Shown here piece after piece: positions 1-8,647 of a stretch of DNA of 64,000 nucleotides (position 1 is its first letter; each line of letters opens with the position of its first letter). The stretch comes from Bin5 sp965204525 (GTDB taxonomy: Bacteria > Chloroflexota > Anaerolineae > Caldilineales > Caldilineaceae): contig OZ241994.1 of the NCBI GenBank assembly GCA_965204525.1, forward strand, positions 5,270,001 through 5,334,000, in the 5' to 3' direction. Below the pieces are notes generated by a model. The model made no database searches and was not told where the DNA came from. It was given only the letters and a program-made list of their open reading frames with translations. The translations under genes were made by a program, and so were the position numbers.

Positions 1-771
1 CGCGGGCCGGACAATACGGGCGCCCGCGGGCAACAGGTCTCTGATATCTTCCAACCTGGCTTCGCCTCCAGCGCCGGACGGCAGGATCAGATCGATGCGG
101 TCCAGGCGGCCGACTCTCCCCAGCAACTCCTGCGCAGTGCTGATGTCCACGATCAGCAGACCATCCAGCGCCCGCCTGCTCAGCTCATTCGATGGGACTA
201 ACAGCCCGACGATGGTCAACTTTTCCATGCGCGTACCGATGCGGGTGGGGAGCGACTGACCGGGCTGCAGGTTGTAACGGTCGGCCACCGACTGACCAAT
301 CAGAACTGTATTGGGTTCAATGAGAAAGGGAGTGAGATAACTGCCGAAGCCGTCGACCGAGGCCGCGCTGACGGACTGGCTGTTACCTCCCAAATAGCTG
401 CGAAAGGGAGGTTCAGCGAAGGGATCGATTCCGAGAAGACGCATCGGCTGCGCGTCCAGCTGTGGAACGCTCACATAGCTCTCGACGACCGGAGCGCTGA
501 GGCGAAAGCCCAGTTCACGGCGCAAGCGGGCGTAAAACGAGGCATCGACGCCCGCCGGCCCGCCGACCACCTGGTGCGTTGCGCGTCCGGTAATCTGTTC
601 AGTGCCGAGCGCAAAGGCCCGGTTGGCCGAGCCGTTGGCCAGATCGATCGCGACGATCATGGCGACGCCGATGGCCACGCCGACCACAAGAAATATCGAC
701 TGCAGCGGACGGCGCCAGCAATGACGCCAGGCCAAACGCAGCAGCGCGCTTCGCGGTAGAGCAAGTCTCAT
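1..771 (-). CDS. ABC transporter permease, FtsX/MacB type (partial, runs off left edge)
   Basis: This is the N-terminal ~257 residues of an ABC exporter permease; the rest lies beyond base 1. Reading the minus strand from an ATG at 771, a short basic start (MRLALPRSALLRLAWRHCWR) leads into a hydrophobic first membrane segment at about residues 25-45. A long extracytoplasmic region resembling a MacB periplasmic core domain follows (e.g. GQSVADRYNLQPGQSLPTRI). The start overlaps the stop of the upstream ATPase gene as ATGA, so the two are translationally coupled parts of one exporter. Such pairs move lipids, peptides or macrolides; the substrate here cannot be told. The call rests on architecture and neighbour, since the conserved C-terminal FtsX membrane domain is not in view. 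Confidence 0.8.
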   Translation of the reverse strand, partial: MRLALPRSALLRLAWRHCWRRPLQSIFLVVGVAIGVAMIVAIDLANGSANRAFALGTEQITGRATHQVVGGPAGVDASFYARLRRELGFRLSAPVVESYVSVPQLDAQPMRLLGIDPFAEPPFRSYLGGNSQSVSAASVDGFGSYLTPFLIEPNTVLIGQSVADRYNLQPGQSLPTRIGTRMEKLTIVGLLVPSNELSRRALDGLLIVDISTAQELLGRVGRLDRIDLILPSGAGGEARLEDIRDLLPAGARIVRPA

Positions 772-1580
772 CGCTGCGGGGTTGCGGTATGCGCGCCGCG
801 CCGCAGCGTTTGCTCTACGTCCGATTCTCTTTCTACATTCGGGGCCGGTGTATGGTGTGAGACCAGCTGTCCCCGTTCGAGGAAATAGACCGCGTCGGCG
901 AGGCTGGCAATGTCCTCATCGTGGGTTGCCATGATGAGAGTCTTCCCGGCGTCGCGGCTCAACTCCAGCAGTAGTTTCAGAACTATGTCGCCGGTTCCTT
1001 CATCGAGGTTGCCGGTTGGCTCGTCAGCCAGCAGCAGGACCGGGTCGTGGATGAGAGCGCGTGCGATGGCGACGCGCTGTTGTTCGCCTCCGCTTAGCCG
1101 GTCGGGGAAGGAGTCGAGGCGGTCACCTAGGCCGACGCGGTGCAGCAGGGCCTCGGCGCGGCGGTGGCCCTTTCGGTCCCGGCCTGTCAGCTCGACCGGC
1201 AGAGCGACGTTTTCGAGAACGGTAAGCGTTGGAATCAGATTGAAGAATTGGAAGACGATTCCGATATTGCGACGGCGGAAAATCGTACGCTGGTGTTCGC
1301 TCAGGGCGGTCAGCTCGACTTCGCTGTCTTGCTCTCGAATATATACCCGGCCCTCAGTAGGACGGTCGATACCGGAGATGAGATTCAGGAGTGTGCTCTT
1401 ACCGCTGCCGGATTTTCCCAGAAGGCAGATGAACTGGCCGGCTGCAATAGAGCAGTCTACCGCTTCCAGCACACACTTCTCCTGCCCTGCCTCATAGAAA
1501 GACTTGCCCAGCGTGTCTATCCGCACGAGCAGCGGCGGCTTTTCCGGCGCCTGTCTCTCATCACTCGCAGTCTCAATCAT
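768..1580 (-). CDS. ABC transporter ATP-binding protein (LolD/MacB family)
   Basis: This is the cytoplasmic ATPase driving the permease encoded just downstream. It shows Walker A GKSGSGKST, the Q-loop region (VFQFFNLIPTLTVLENVALP), signature LSGGEQQRVAIARAL, Walker B VLLLADEPTGNLD and the switch histidine in MATHDED. The VFQFFNLIPTLT motif and the length of about 270 residues are typical of the LolD/MacB/FtsE group, which work with FtsX-type permeases. ATG at 1580 and TTG at 1586 are both possible starts and neither has a clear Shine-Dalgarno. The tail after about residue 235 is polar and of unknown role. ATGA overlap with the permease makes a two-gene operon. The substrate is unknown. Confidence 0.93.
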   Translation of the reverse strand: MIETASDERQAPEKPPLLVRIDTLGKSFYEAGQEKCVLEAVDCSIAAGQFICLLGKSGSGKSTLLNLISGIDRPTEGRVYIREQDSEVELTALSEHQRTIFRRRNIGIVFQFFNLIPTLTVLENVALPVELTGRDRKGHRRAEALLHRVGLGDRLDSFPDRLSGGEQQRVAIARALIHDPVLLLADEPTGNLDEGTGDIVLKLLLELSRDAGKTLIMATHDEDIASLADAVYFLERGQLVSHHTPAPNVERESDVEQTLRRGAHTATPQR

Positions 1581-1842
1581 TGCCAAATCACGCTATGGAC
1601 CAACGTTTTCGCCATCGACAATTTCGTCCATCGTATTCTATCAGTGAAGAGCAGGGGCGCGGAAAACGATAGAGGAGACAATCCCGGAGTCGACGTCTGT
1701 CGGAGCGCGCTTCTACGAGCGCTGCCCTTCAGCATTCAATGTTTGTATTCTCTCCCACCGGATGTTAGCCTTCACTGGTGGTGTTGGAAAACCTGGCGTG
1801 CCGCGAAGAAAGTCGGCCTCATGCGAGATAGAGAGGAATGGG

Positions 1843-3075
1843 ATGAAGAGAGACTTGGATAGACTGATGGAAGAACGCAACCTGGACGGTTTTCTGGTGC
1901 TAGGAGAGGGGCATGGCCCGGTTATGAGATACCTGACAAGCGGCGGGTACTTTGAGGGGGCCCTGTTACTGAAGCCGCGCGGTGAAGAGGTGACACTTGT
2001 TCACGGCATGATGGAACGGGATACCGCGGCAGCCACCGGTCTGCGCACGGTCAACCGGGAAGATCATTTTAACGGGTACGAGTTGCTGAAGGAGTTTGAG
2101 GGCGACCGGCTGGCGGCGGGGGCAGCTTACATATCCCGCGCGATGGAGATGGTCGGACTGCGCGGGCGGGTCGGAGTTTACGGCATGCAGGATGCCGGCG
2201 CGTCGCTGGCACTGATGGCTAAAGTGAAGGAGCAGATTGAGGGCATAGAGATCGTCGGCGAATACGGCCAGACTCTTTTCAGCCAGGCTTTCGTCACCAA
2301 GGACGACTCCGAGCTGGAAATCCTGAAGCGCGCCGGACGGCATACCTGTTCGGTTGTGGGTGACGTGCAAGCGTTCATCCAGGGGCACAAAGTGGGCCGG
2401 GATGAGACTTTGCTGAAGGCAGATGGGGAACCGCTTACAATCGGCGACGTAAAGGGGTTCATGCGCGGCCGGCTACACGCCAACGGGCTTCAAGAGGACC
2501 ACGGCACGATCTTTTCGCAGGGTCGGGATGCCGGTGTGCCTCACAACTCCGGCGATCTGACGATGCCGTTGCAACTGGGCCGTTCCATCATCTTCGACAT
2601 ATTTCCGACAACGGAAGAAGGCTACTTCCACGACATGACCCGCACTTGGAGTCTGGGCTATGCTACCGACGAAGTCCAGGAGGCTTACGACCAGACCAAG
2701 GAGATTTTCGACCGTGTTATGGCTGAGCTGGAGTTGGGCCGGCCGATGCGTGAGTATCAGCTCATGACCTGTGATTACTACGAGAGCAAGGGTCACAAGA
2801 CGGTGCGCAGCCATCCGGGGACGGAAGAAGGTTACGTCCATGGCCTTGGCCACGGCATCGGCCTGGAGATTCACGAAGGGCCGAATTTCAGCCATGCCGC
2901 GGGCGAGAAAGCGGTCCTGTTACCCGGCCACGTGGTGACGATCGAGCCGGGGTTGTACTATCCCAGTCGCGGATACGGCGTGCGCGTCGAGGACGCGGTC
3001 GCCTACAGTGAGGAGGGTGAACTGATCTGGCTCACCGACTATCCCTATGACTTGGTCATACCGATGAAGGGCTAG
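1843..3075 (+). CDS. M24 family metallopeptidase (Xaa-Pro aminopeptidase-like)
   Basis: This is a 410-residue cytoplasmic metallopeptidase of the pita-bread fold, probably removing N-terminal residues ahead of proline. The N-terminal creatinase-like domain spans about residues 1-165 and the catalytic domain the remainder. All five metal ligands are visible: Asp in IIFDIFP, Asp in FHDMTR, His in HGLGHGIGLEIHEGP, Glu in TIEPGLYY and Glu in VRVEDAV. An ATG at 1762 would add 27 residues, but the ATG at 1843 is preceded by GAGAGG at good spacing and opens with a family-like KRDLDRLMEERNLDGFLV. The gene is monocistronic and converges on the S41 protease gene. Prolidase or another M24 exopeptidase activity is possible; the motifs do not settle specificity. 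Confidence 0.9.
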   Translation: MKRDLDRLMEERNLDGFLVLGEGHGPVMRYLTSGGYFEGALLLKPRGEEVTLVHGMMERDTAAATGLRTVNREDHFNGYELLKEFEGDRLAAGAAYISRAMEMVGLRGRVGVYGMQDAGASLALMAKVKEQIEGIEIVGEYGQTLFSQAFVTKDDSELEILKRAGRHTCSVVGDVQAFIQGHKVGRDETLLKADGEPLTIGDVKGFMRGRLHANGLQEDHGTIFSQGRDAGVPHNSGDLTMPLQLGRSIIFDIFPTTEEGYFHDMTRTWSLGYATDEVQEAYDQTKEIFDRVMAELELGRPMREYQLMTCDYYESKGHKTVRSHPGTEEGYVHGLGHGIGLEIHEGPNFSHAAGEKAVLLPGHVVTIEPGLYYPSRGYGVRVEDAVAYSEEGELIWLTDYPYDLVIPMKG

Positions 3076-3087
3076 AGTAGCGAGGGC

Positions 3088-3122
3088 AAAAAAGAGTGAG
3101 AGGGGGAGTCCCCCTCTCACTC
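3088..3122 (-). terminator. Intrinsic terminator of the S41 protease gene
   Basis: A perfect 13-bp stem (GAGTGAGAGGGGG paired with CCCCCTCTCACTC) at 3094-3122 lies ten bases past the stop of the minus-strand S41 gene. On that strand it is followed by six T residues (3088-3093). The stem also sits 18 bases after the M24 stop, so it could end the plus-strand transcript too, although no T tract follows in that direction. Confidence 0.88.
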
Positions 3123-3131
3123 CTCGCGTAG

Positions 3132-5522
3132 TTATCCGTCGTCGGGGTCAGCATCCCCCTCCGAAACGTCAACTATCTCCAGAGTGTAGGTCCCCTCTTC
3201 ATCGCCCAGCGCAGAGCTGACTTCAACGATCAGTTGCAGATCGCTGGGAACTTCCAGTTCCTCCAGCGCGGCGTCAGGATCATATGAATCGTCATCGGTC
3301 ATGATCGGCGAATCGCCGTCAAGATAGAGGGCCAGGTAAGTATCGAACTCCGCGCTGCGGGCAAAAATGCTGATTACATCACCCTCCGAGAGCGGTAGAG
3401 TGTACTGCACAACTGTTTGGGCTGCAAGCGTTGCCGTAATGACATCTCCGATCGCGATCTCGCCTCCATCTATTGTCTCCACCGCCAGCAAAGAGTCGAG
3501 GTGAGCTACGGCAGCGTCGAGTAGAACGTCGTCATCTTCATCCGCCAGCAGAGTCTCTCTCGTAAGCGGCACGAGCACCGTAGGCACGACTCCAATGCCC
3601 TCGATGTGGATTTCGCCGTCGGCATCAACGGCTCGCCCGATGGTAAAAGTGAAGTACTCATCGTCGGGCATCTTAATGCTCTTGATGCTGCCGCCCAGCC
3701 CGCCGGTGGGGTAGTGGCCGACGATGGAGGCGCGGTCATCGATAGTCATATCGTAGGAGAAAAACTCACAGGCGCTGAGGCAGAACGGGCCGACGATGAC
3801 AGCGACTTCGCCATCGTAACGCAGGTCTTCGGCCGGCAGGTAGTAGCGGTCCGCCCCGTCTGGATCGATGTAGAATCCGCCGCGATCCTCATCGTAGTAA
3901 CCGGCATTGCCCAGGACATGCGGCTCGTGGAAGAAGTAGGCGGCCATCTGATCGGCGAGAAAGCCGCTGCCACCCCCATTCTGGCGCATGTCGATGATGA
4001 GGCCATTGACAGCGTAACGCTTCAAAGTGCGGATCATGCGCTCCCACAGTTGTACTGTCAACACGCTGTTGTCGGAGAAGCTGTCGATCTTGACGTAGCC
4101 GTAATCGTTTTCGCCGTACTCGTCCGCTTCCAGCAGCTTATAATCTACAGGGATTTCGAACCCGGTTGTCCCCCTTGCAAAGGAGGAAAAGCTGAAGCTG
4201 TCGTACTCGCTGATGACCTTCATCGTTTCCGTCACCTCTTCGCCATCCGCGTCTTTCCAGGTCAGCTCGACTTCTGTCTCAATCGGGAAGCGGACCGCAT
4301 AGCGCATCTGCTGCAAGCGCTGGAAGTGACCTGTGCTGAAGGGCGCGGAGTGAGCCACGGCGTTGCTGATGACGTCGGCGATGGGCACCCCGTCGATGGA
4401 GACGATCTCAGTTCCAAGTGTGATGCCAGCTTCCTCGGCCGGGCTGCCTTCAGTGACGTAATTGACGATTACTGGACCTTCCTCGGTTTCTCGTATCGCA
4501 ATGCCCAGGCCGCCGGCGATGTCCTGCTGGAAGTCTTCGCGAATGAAGGGGCCGCTCACGTGACCGTCAGGAATCGACCAGCTGAAGTCGCGTAGAGCCC
4601 GCTGGTAGTCTCGAGAATCCTCATCCGCTGCGGCAGTCTCAAAGCGGGTCAGGAATTCCGTCCTTTTCGCCTCCCAGTCAATTCCCTTATACTCGGTGAA
4701 TGCGTATTCCTTCTTCAGCAGATCGATCAGTGAGTTGAAGGCGTCGGGATAGGACTGATCGGAGTAGTCGACGAGCGCGATGCCCTCCGGTTCGATCAGA
4801 TCGACGACAGGGTTGCGTGAACGGTCGAAGCTGAATGGCTCGGCGTCCAGGTTTACGATCGTATACCCTTGAGGCAGGATCACGATCGGGTCATCTTCGG
4901 TAAAGAGGAGCCCGTCTTCGCCGAAGCCGGAGGGAAAGCCCTGCTCAGCGTCGGGCGCGTAGACGAGGAAGACTCCGCCGACGATTTCCCGTTCCGTTTC
5001 GATCTCGTCGCTTATGCGGGTCGAAGCGTAAGCTGTCGACCAGCCCCCGCCGTAGAGATCCCTCTCCTCAAGGAAGGGATCGCCAAATGTATTGTCCCAG
5101 TAAGCAATGGCGAAAACCTGAACGCCCTGGTCTTCCGAACTGTCGTTGTCGACATCGCGGTAGCTGCCCTGGGGTTCGATGGGGAGGGCGAGCGAATATT
5201 CGAAGGGCGACGTAAAGAAATCTGAAGTTATCTGGCCGATCGTTTGGGATTTGACTGGCATCAGGAAGTGTTCATTGCGATCGACGAATCCGGCCTGATC
5301 TTCGAGGATCACAAGCGGTTGCGCTACGCCAATGGTGAAATAGGGCGCGGTATAGTTGACACTCCCGGAAATCCTGACTGCACCGCCTTCGTCATTTACA
5401 ATTTGGGCGGCTGGGGGCGCTTCGCTGTCTTCCTGGGCGAGGGTATCGGAAGCGAAAAACGATCCCAAAATCAGTGCTGTAGCAAGAAGAACACAGATCC
5501 CTCCAACCAAACGTGCTTTCAT
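3132..5522 (-). CDS. Secreted S41 family (C-terminal processing type) peptidase with PDZ and PPC domains
   Basis: This is a 796-residue exported serine protease. The ATG at 5522 has an ideal Shine-Dalgarno (AAGGAG, 7-base gap); a longer frame to 5561 lacks support. A Sec signal peptide covers about residues 1-30 (hydrophobic VGGICVLLATALILGSFF, likely cut after DTLAQ). A PDZ domain lies near the middle (GGLGIAIRETEEGPVIVNYV...GTEIVSIDGVPI). The S41 catalytic core follows, with GLIIDMRQNGGGSG and the probable nucleophile serine in FCLSACEFFSYD. The last ~100 residues look like a bacterial pre-peptidase C-terminal (PPC) domain (GDVISIFARSAEFDTYLALYL), ending in an acidic tail. The general base was not assigned with certainty. 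The gene may be transcribed with the epimerase gene 76 bases upstream and ends at a strong terminator. Confidence 0.88.
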   Translation of the reverse strand: MKARLVGGICVLLATALILGSFFASDTLAQEDSEAPPAAQIVNDEGGAVRISGSVNYTAPYFTIGVAQPLVILEDQAGFVDRNEHFLMPVKSQTIGQITSDFFTSPFEYSLALPIEPQGSYRDVDNDSSEDQGVQVFAIAYWDNTFGDPFLEERDLYGGGWSTAYASTRISDEIETEREIVGGVFLVYAPDAEQGFPSGFGEDGLLFTEDDPIVILPQGYTIVNLDAEPFSFDRSRNPVVDLIEPEGIALVDYSDQSYPDAFNSLIDLLKKEYAFTEYKGIDWEAKRTEFLTRFETAAADEDSRDYQRALRDFSWSIPDGHVSGPFIREDFQQDIAGGLGIAIRETEEGPVIVNYVTEGSPAEEAGITLGTEIVSIDGVPIADVISNAVAHSAPFSTGHFQRLQQMRYAVRFPIETEVELTWKDADGEEVTETMKVISEYDSFSFSSFARGTTGFEIPVDYKLLEADEYGENDYGYVKIDSFSDNSVLTVQLWERMIRTLKRYAVNGLIIDMRQNGGGSGFLADQMAAYFFHEPHVLGNAGYYDEDRGGFYIDPDGADRYYLPAEDLRYDGEVAVIVGPFCLSACEFFSYDMTIDDRASIVGHYPTGGLGGSIKSIKMPDDEYFTFTIGRAVDADGEIHIEGIGVVPTVLVPLTRETLLADEDDDVLLDAAVAHLDSLLAVETIDGGEIAIGDVITATLAAQTVVQYTLPLSEGDVISIFARSAEFDTYLALYLDGDSPIMTDDDSYDPDAALEELEVPSDLQLIVEVSSALGDEEGTYTLEIVDVSEGDADPDDG

Positions 5523-5598
5523 TCCATATCTCCTTGAAACTGTCAATTCGTGTCCTGGCAAAGGAGTTCGCCGGCTAACTTACCGAAAAATAACATAT

Positions 5599-6567
5599 TC
5601 AGGTTAAACTGCCCTTCTCAAAATCAATCATATCATCCAGGATTTCCGGCAACAAGTGAGTAGGCGTCCATCCGATTTCGGCGGCAATTTTTGAGATTTC
5701 CGGTACCCGGCGTCGCAAGTCCTCGAATCCATCTGCATAGGCCTGGTCGTAGGGCAAATAGTGAATTGGCGATGTAGAATCGGAACGGTCTACTGTCAGT
5801 TCTGCCAGTTCGCGGATTGTCACCTCATGGTCGCTGCCGATGTTGTAGATCTGTCCGCTGGCTGTCGTCCGGCCCAGTAATCCAACAATTGCTTGCACGA
5901 CATCAGCTACATGACAGAAGCAGCGAGTCTGCATACCGTCGCCGTAGACGGTCAGCGGCTGCCCTCGCAGGGCCTGCCTGACAAACCTTGGCAGGACCAT
6001 ACCGAAACGGCCTGTCTGTCGCGGCCCAACGACATTGAACAGGCGCATTATTGTGAGTGGCAGTCCAAACTCCTGGTGAGCGGCGAGAGCGAGGAATTCA
6101 TCGAGCAGTTTGGTGGCTGCATAGACCCAGCGTGTGCGGTCGGGCGGACCGAGGATCAGGTCGTCGTTTTCCGAGAAGGGCAGAGCTGCGCTCTTGCCAT
6201 AGACTTCACTTGTGCTGGCTATCAGAGTTTGGCAGCTATGTCGGCGGGCGGCGGCCAGCAGGGCGTGGGTGCCGAGAACGTTGGTCTCGATCGTCTGCGT
6301 GGGGCGTTCCAGGATCAGGTGCACACCGACTGCGGCCGCCAGATGCACGATTGCGTCGGCGCGACGAGCGAGCCCGTTCAGCGCGAAACCGTCGTCAAGA
6401 GCGGCTTGGGTAAAGGAGAAGCGGGGATGCCTCAGAAAACTGCGGATGTTTTCCGCCGAACCAGTGCTGAGGTTGTCCAGAACGGAGACTGAGTCGCCGC
6501 GAATCAGCAGTGCGTCGACGAGGTGGCTCCCGATGAATCCGGCACCGCCTGTGATGAGGACATGCAT
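5599..6567 (-). CDS. NAD-dependent epimerase/dehydratase (extended SDR, sugar nucleotide)
   Basis: This 322-residue extended short-chain dehydrogenase acts on a nucleotide sugar. The NAD-binding GGAGFIGSHL is at residues 7-16, the catalytic Ser is in STSEVYG, and the Tyr/Lys pair is in VYAATKLLDE. A typical substrate loop follows (GPRQTGRFGMVLPRFVRQALRGQPLTVYGDG). It resembles UDP-glucose 4-epimerase or UDP-glucuronate decarboxylase enzymes; the exact reaction cannot be assigned. The ATG at 6567 is chosen because GGAG lies six bases upstream; the ATG at 6573 overlaps that site. It lies 99 bases after purH on the same strand and 76 bases before the S41 protease gene, so it may be cotranscribed, though the functions seem unrelated. 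Confidence 0.9.
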   Translation of the reverse strand: MHVLITGGAGFIGSHLVDALLIRGDSVSVLDNLSTGSAENIRSFLRHPRFSFTQAALDDGFALNGLARRADAIVHLAAAVGVHLILERPTQTIETNVLGTHALLAAARRHSCQTLIASTSEVYGKSAALPFSENDDLILGPPDRTRWVYAATKLLDEFLALAAHQEFGLPLTIMRLFNVVGPRQTGRFGMVLPRFVRQALRGQPLTVYGDGMQTRCFCHVADVVQAIVGLLGRTTASGQIYNIGSDHEVTIRELAELTVDRSDSTSPIHYLPYDQAYADGFEDLRRRVPEISKIAAEIGWTPTHLLPEILDDMIDFEKGSLT

Positions 6568-6666
6568 AGGCATCTCCAAACTGGTATGTCCTATAGTTTG
6601 GCGCCAGTGGCCAGCAAAGACCACCCGATGGCTGCCGTTTCCATTCTAGGAACCACAACTGCTGCA

Positions 6667-8214
6667 TCAGTGCCGAAAATGCCGCGTACCGGTGAAGGCC
6701 ATCACCAGGCCCAACCGGTCGCAACACTCTATGACCTCCTCATCGCGTATAGAGCCCCCGGGCTGTACAACAGCGGCCACGCCGTGTGCGGCCGCGGCTT
6801 CGATGCCGTCAGCAAAGGGAAAGAACGCGTCTGACGCCATCACCGCGCCGCGTGCTCTTTCTCCGGCCTTGTGTCCGGCGAGCATGACCGAATCAACGCG
6901 GCTCATCTGGCCGGCGCCCACGCCAACAGTTGCGCGATTCTTGACGTAAACGATGGCGTTGCTTTTGACGTGGCGGCAGACGCGCCAGGCAAAGGCGAGG
7001 TCAACCAGCTGCGATGCATCGGGCGTGTTTTGGGTGACTATGCGCCAGTTGGCCGGCTTGAGGTCTTGCTGGCTGTCGTCCGGCTCCTGTACGAGGGCCC
7101 CGCCGTAGACGCTGCGGATATTGAGAGGGTGGGGCGCAGTGCCGCAGGCGCGCAGAATGCGCAGGTTTTTCTTGCGCCGGAGCAAGGTCAGAGCCTCCTC
7201 GTCAAAGGCGGGCGCGGCGACAATCTCCACAAACAGCTTAGCCATCCTTTCGGCGGTCGCCCTGTCAAGCGTCCGGTTGACGGAGATGATGCTGCCAAAT
7301 GCGCTTACCGGGTCGGAGGCGAGGGCGTTGTCATAGGCGCACGACAATGTGTCGGCAGTGGCGAGCCCGCAGGGATTGCTGTGCTTGATGATGGCGACGG
7401 TCGGAGCGTCGAAATCCTGAGCGGCCTGCCAGCTGCCGTCCAGGTCCAGCCAGTTGTTGTAGCTCATCTCCTGGCCGTGGAGTTGCTCAAAGGCGAGTGA
7501 GCCGTTGCTATATCGATAAAATGCACCTTGCTGGTGGGGGTTTTCCCCATAGCGCATCACTTGCACGCGTTCAAGATTCAGTTGAATCTGCGCGGGCATC
7601 TTGGACACTTCCTCTTCTTGCGTCTGCTCCTGCGTCTGCTGCCTTGCAAGGAAGTTGGAGATGGCCGTATCGTAAGCGGCCGTATGGCGAAAAGCCTTCA
7701 GCGCCAGCGCCAGTTTGGTTTCTGCGTCCAGCCCGCCATCGGAAATGGCCAGCGCCACTCGCTCATAATCGGACGGATCGCAAATGACCGTCACAGACTC
7801 AAAATTCTTGGCCGCTGCGCGCATGAGGGCCACGCCGCCAATGTCGATCTGCTCAACAGCTTCAGCCAGGGATACGCCCTCCTCGGCAACGGTCTGCTGA
7901 AAGGGATAGAGGTTGACTATAACCATCTCGATCGGGAGGAGACCTTGCTGTTCCAGCTCGGCCAGATGTTCCTGGGTGCGGCGGGCGAGAATGCCGCCGT
8001 GTATCGCCGGATGCAGGGTTTTGACGCGGCCATCGAGAAGCTCTGGGAAGCCGGTAAGGGCCTCGGTGGGTGTAACGGGCAGGCCGGCATAGGCAAGTTG
8101 GGTGGCGGTGCCGCCGCTGGCGATCAGCTCAATTCCGGCGTCGTGCAGCTTCTGGGCAAAGGAAGTCAGTCCGGTCTTGTCGGACACTGAGATCAGTGCG
8201 CGCTGATTTGGCAT
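6667..8214 (-). CDS. purH: Bifunctional AICAR formyltransferase / IMP cyclohydrolase
   Basis: PurH catalyses the last two steps of de novo purine synthesis: formylation of AICAR by 10-formyl-THF, then cyclisation to IMP. The 515-residue product has the N-terminal MGS-like cyclohydrolase domain (ALISVSDKTGL, ELIASGGTATQLAYAGLPVT, DGRVKTLHPAIHGGIL). The transformylase domain carries the catalytic Lys-His in AIIKHSNPCGLA and the conserved C-terminus AFTGTRHFRH. The frame is open to 8451, but homology starts at MPNQRALISVSDKTGL, and the ATG at 8214 has AGGAG at a 7-base gap. A linker of Gln and Glu residues near residue 190 (ARQQTQEQTQEEEVSKM) sits between the two domains. Expression is probably controlled by the ZTP riboswitch and terminator in the leader. 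Confidence 0.97.
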   Translation of the reverse strand: MPNQRALISVSDKTGLTSFAQKLHDAGIELIASGGTATQLAYAGLPVTPTEALTGFPELLDGRVKTLHPAIHGGILARRTQEHLAELEQQGLLPIEMVIVNLYPFQQTVAEEGVSLAEAVEQIDIGGVALMRAAAKNFESVTVICDPSDYERVALAISDGGLDAETKLALALKAFRHTAAYDTAISNFLARQQTQEQTQEEEVSKMPAQIQLNLERVQVMRYGENPHQQGAFYRYSNGSLAFEQLHGQEMSYNNWLDLDGSWQAAQDFDAPTVAIIKHSNPCGLATADTLSCAYDNALASDPVSAFGSIISVNRTLDRATAERMAKLFVEIVAAPAFDEEALTLLRRKKNLRILRACGTAPHPLNIRSVYGGALVQEPDDSQQDLKPANWRIVTQNTPDASQLVDLAFAWRVCRHVKSNAIVYVKNRATVGVGAGQMSRVDSVMLAGHKAGERARGAVMASDAFFPFADGIEAAAAHGVAAVVQPGGSIRDEEVIECCDRLGLVMAFTGTRHFRH

Positions 8215-8249
8215 GGAGACGCTCCTGTATAGACGCAAAGGTTCTGGCA

Positions 8250-8282
8250 AACAAAAGAGGCAGTCGGAAAAACCCAACTGCC
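8250..8282 (-). terminator. Intrinsic terminator of the purH leader (riboswitch expression platform)
   Basis: On the minus strand, GGCAGTTGG and CCGACTGCC form a 9-bp stem with one G-U pair around a GTTTTT loop (8259-8282). The T-rich tract TCTTTTGT follows. It lies three bases after the last conserved riboswitch element and 22 bases before the purH Shine-Dalgarno, the usual place for an attenuator. In ZTP riboswitches of this design, ligand binding prevents terminator formation; that direction is inferred from known examples. Confidence 0.82.
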
Positions 8283-8285
8283 CCA

Positions 8286-8430
8286 GCCCAGGCGATCGAC
8301 TGTGCACAAAGGGAAACAGTTCCCCGCTCCTCTCCCCCGTGGTATCTCTCCACCCAGTTGAAGGGCCAACTGCGTTGCCGATTCTCCGGCAACTGAACCC
8401 GTCAGTCCGCCAGTCGAGGAGCCCATCCTT
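8286..8430 (-). promoter_or_regulatory. ZTP/ZMP riboswitch (pfl motif) upstream of purH
   Basis: The purH leader on the minus strand carries the hallmarks of the pfl/ZTP aptamer. A 5' block CTCGACTGGCGGACTGACGG lies near 8399-8419, a middle stem GTGGAGAGATACCAC leads straight into GGGGGAG, and a 3' block ATCGCCTGGGC lies at 8286-8296. These match the two conserved halves of the published motif (an ACUGGCG element, and a CCACCGGGGAG element with CCGCCUGGGC), and the linker between the halves is normally variable. The aptamer senses the purine intermediate ZMP/ZTP when 10-formyl-THF is short, and purH, which consumes ZMP, is a classic target. The ends of the outer helix are approximate. Confidence 0.83.
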
Positions 8431-8441
8431 GATTGGTTTGC

Positions 8442-8470
8442 ATGTTATCACAGGGAAAGCGTCGAGGCAA
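8442..8470 (-). promoter_or_regulatory. Candidate sigma70 promoter for purH
   Basis: On the minus strand, TTGCCT (8465-8470) and TAACAT (8442-8447) are separated by 17 bases, each matching four of six consensus positions. The implied start near 8435 falls just before the riboswitch, which fits a leader beginning with the aptamer. The rest of 8215-8647 holds only the riboswitch, its terminator and the gnd promoter. Confidence 0.45.
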
Positions 8471-8588
8471 AGGCGACCAAGCTCGAAAGCTCAAGCCATG
8501 ACGTCAGAATTCTGAAGTTTTCGGGCTGCTAACGACAGTCCTCTATCAATCCCTTGTGACAAATAAATGCTCTGATCCGACTGCTGTC

Positions 8589-8597
8589 TGCTATACT
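8589..8597 (+). promoter_or_regulatory. Extended -10 promoter for gnd
   Basis: TGCTATACT is an extended -10 element (TG, one base, then TATACT) about 50 bases before the gnd start. No good -35 hexamer lies 16-18 bases upstream, as is common for extended -10 promoters. Similar TGnTATACT elements precede mreB and the second nuoA. Confidence 0.5.
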
Positions 8598-8647
8598 GTG
8601 CAGGAATTTCTGAAGAAAGAAGGCGCACCGTCACAAGGAGAGAACCA

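Noticed and set aside
1140..1862. A 240-codon plus-strand frame running into the M24 gene
   Set aside because: It is antisense to the ABC ATPase gene over most of its length and has no coherent protein features; the remainder is the divergent promoter region.
3606..4595. A 329-codon open frame on the plus strand
   Set aside because: It lies antisense to the S41 protease gene, whose motifs and ribosome site are clear; the plus-strand translation shows no recognisable family and reflects codon bias of the real gene.
8286..8430. A T-box or PurR-type purine leader as alternative to the ZTP riboswitch
   Set aside because: No T-box antiterminator sequence and no purine-riboswitch loops are present, whereas both conserved halves of the pfl motif are.
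8215..8451. In-frame extension of purH upstream of 8214
   Set aside because: It covers the riboswitch and terminator, shows no homology to PurH, and the ATG at 8214 has a good ribosome site.
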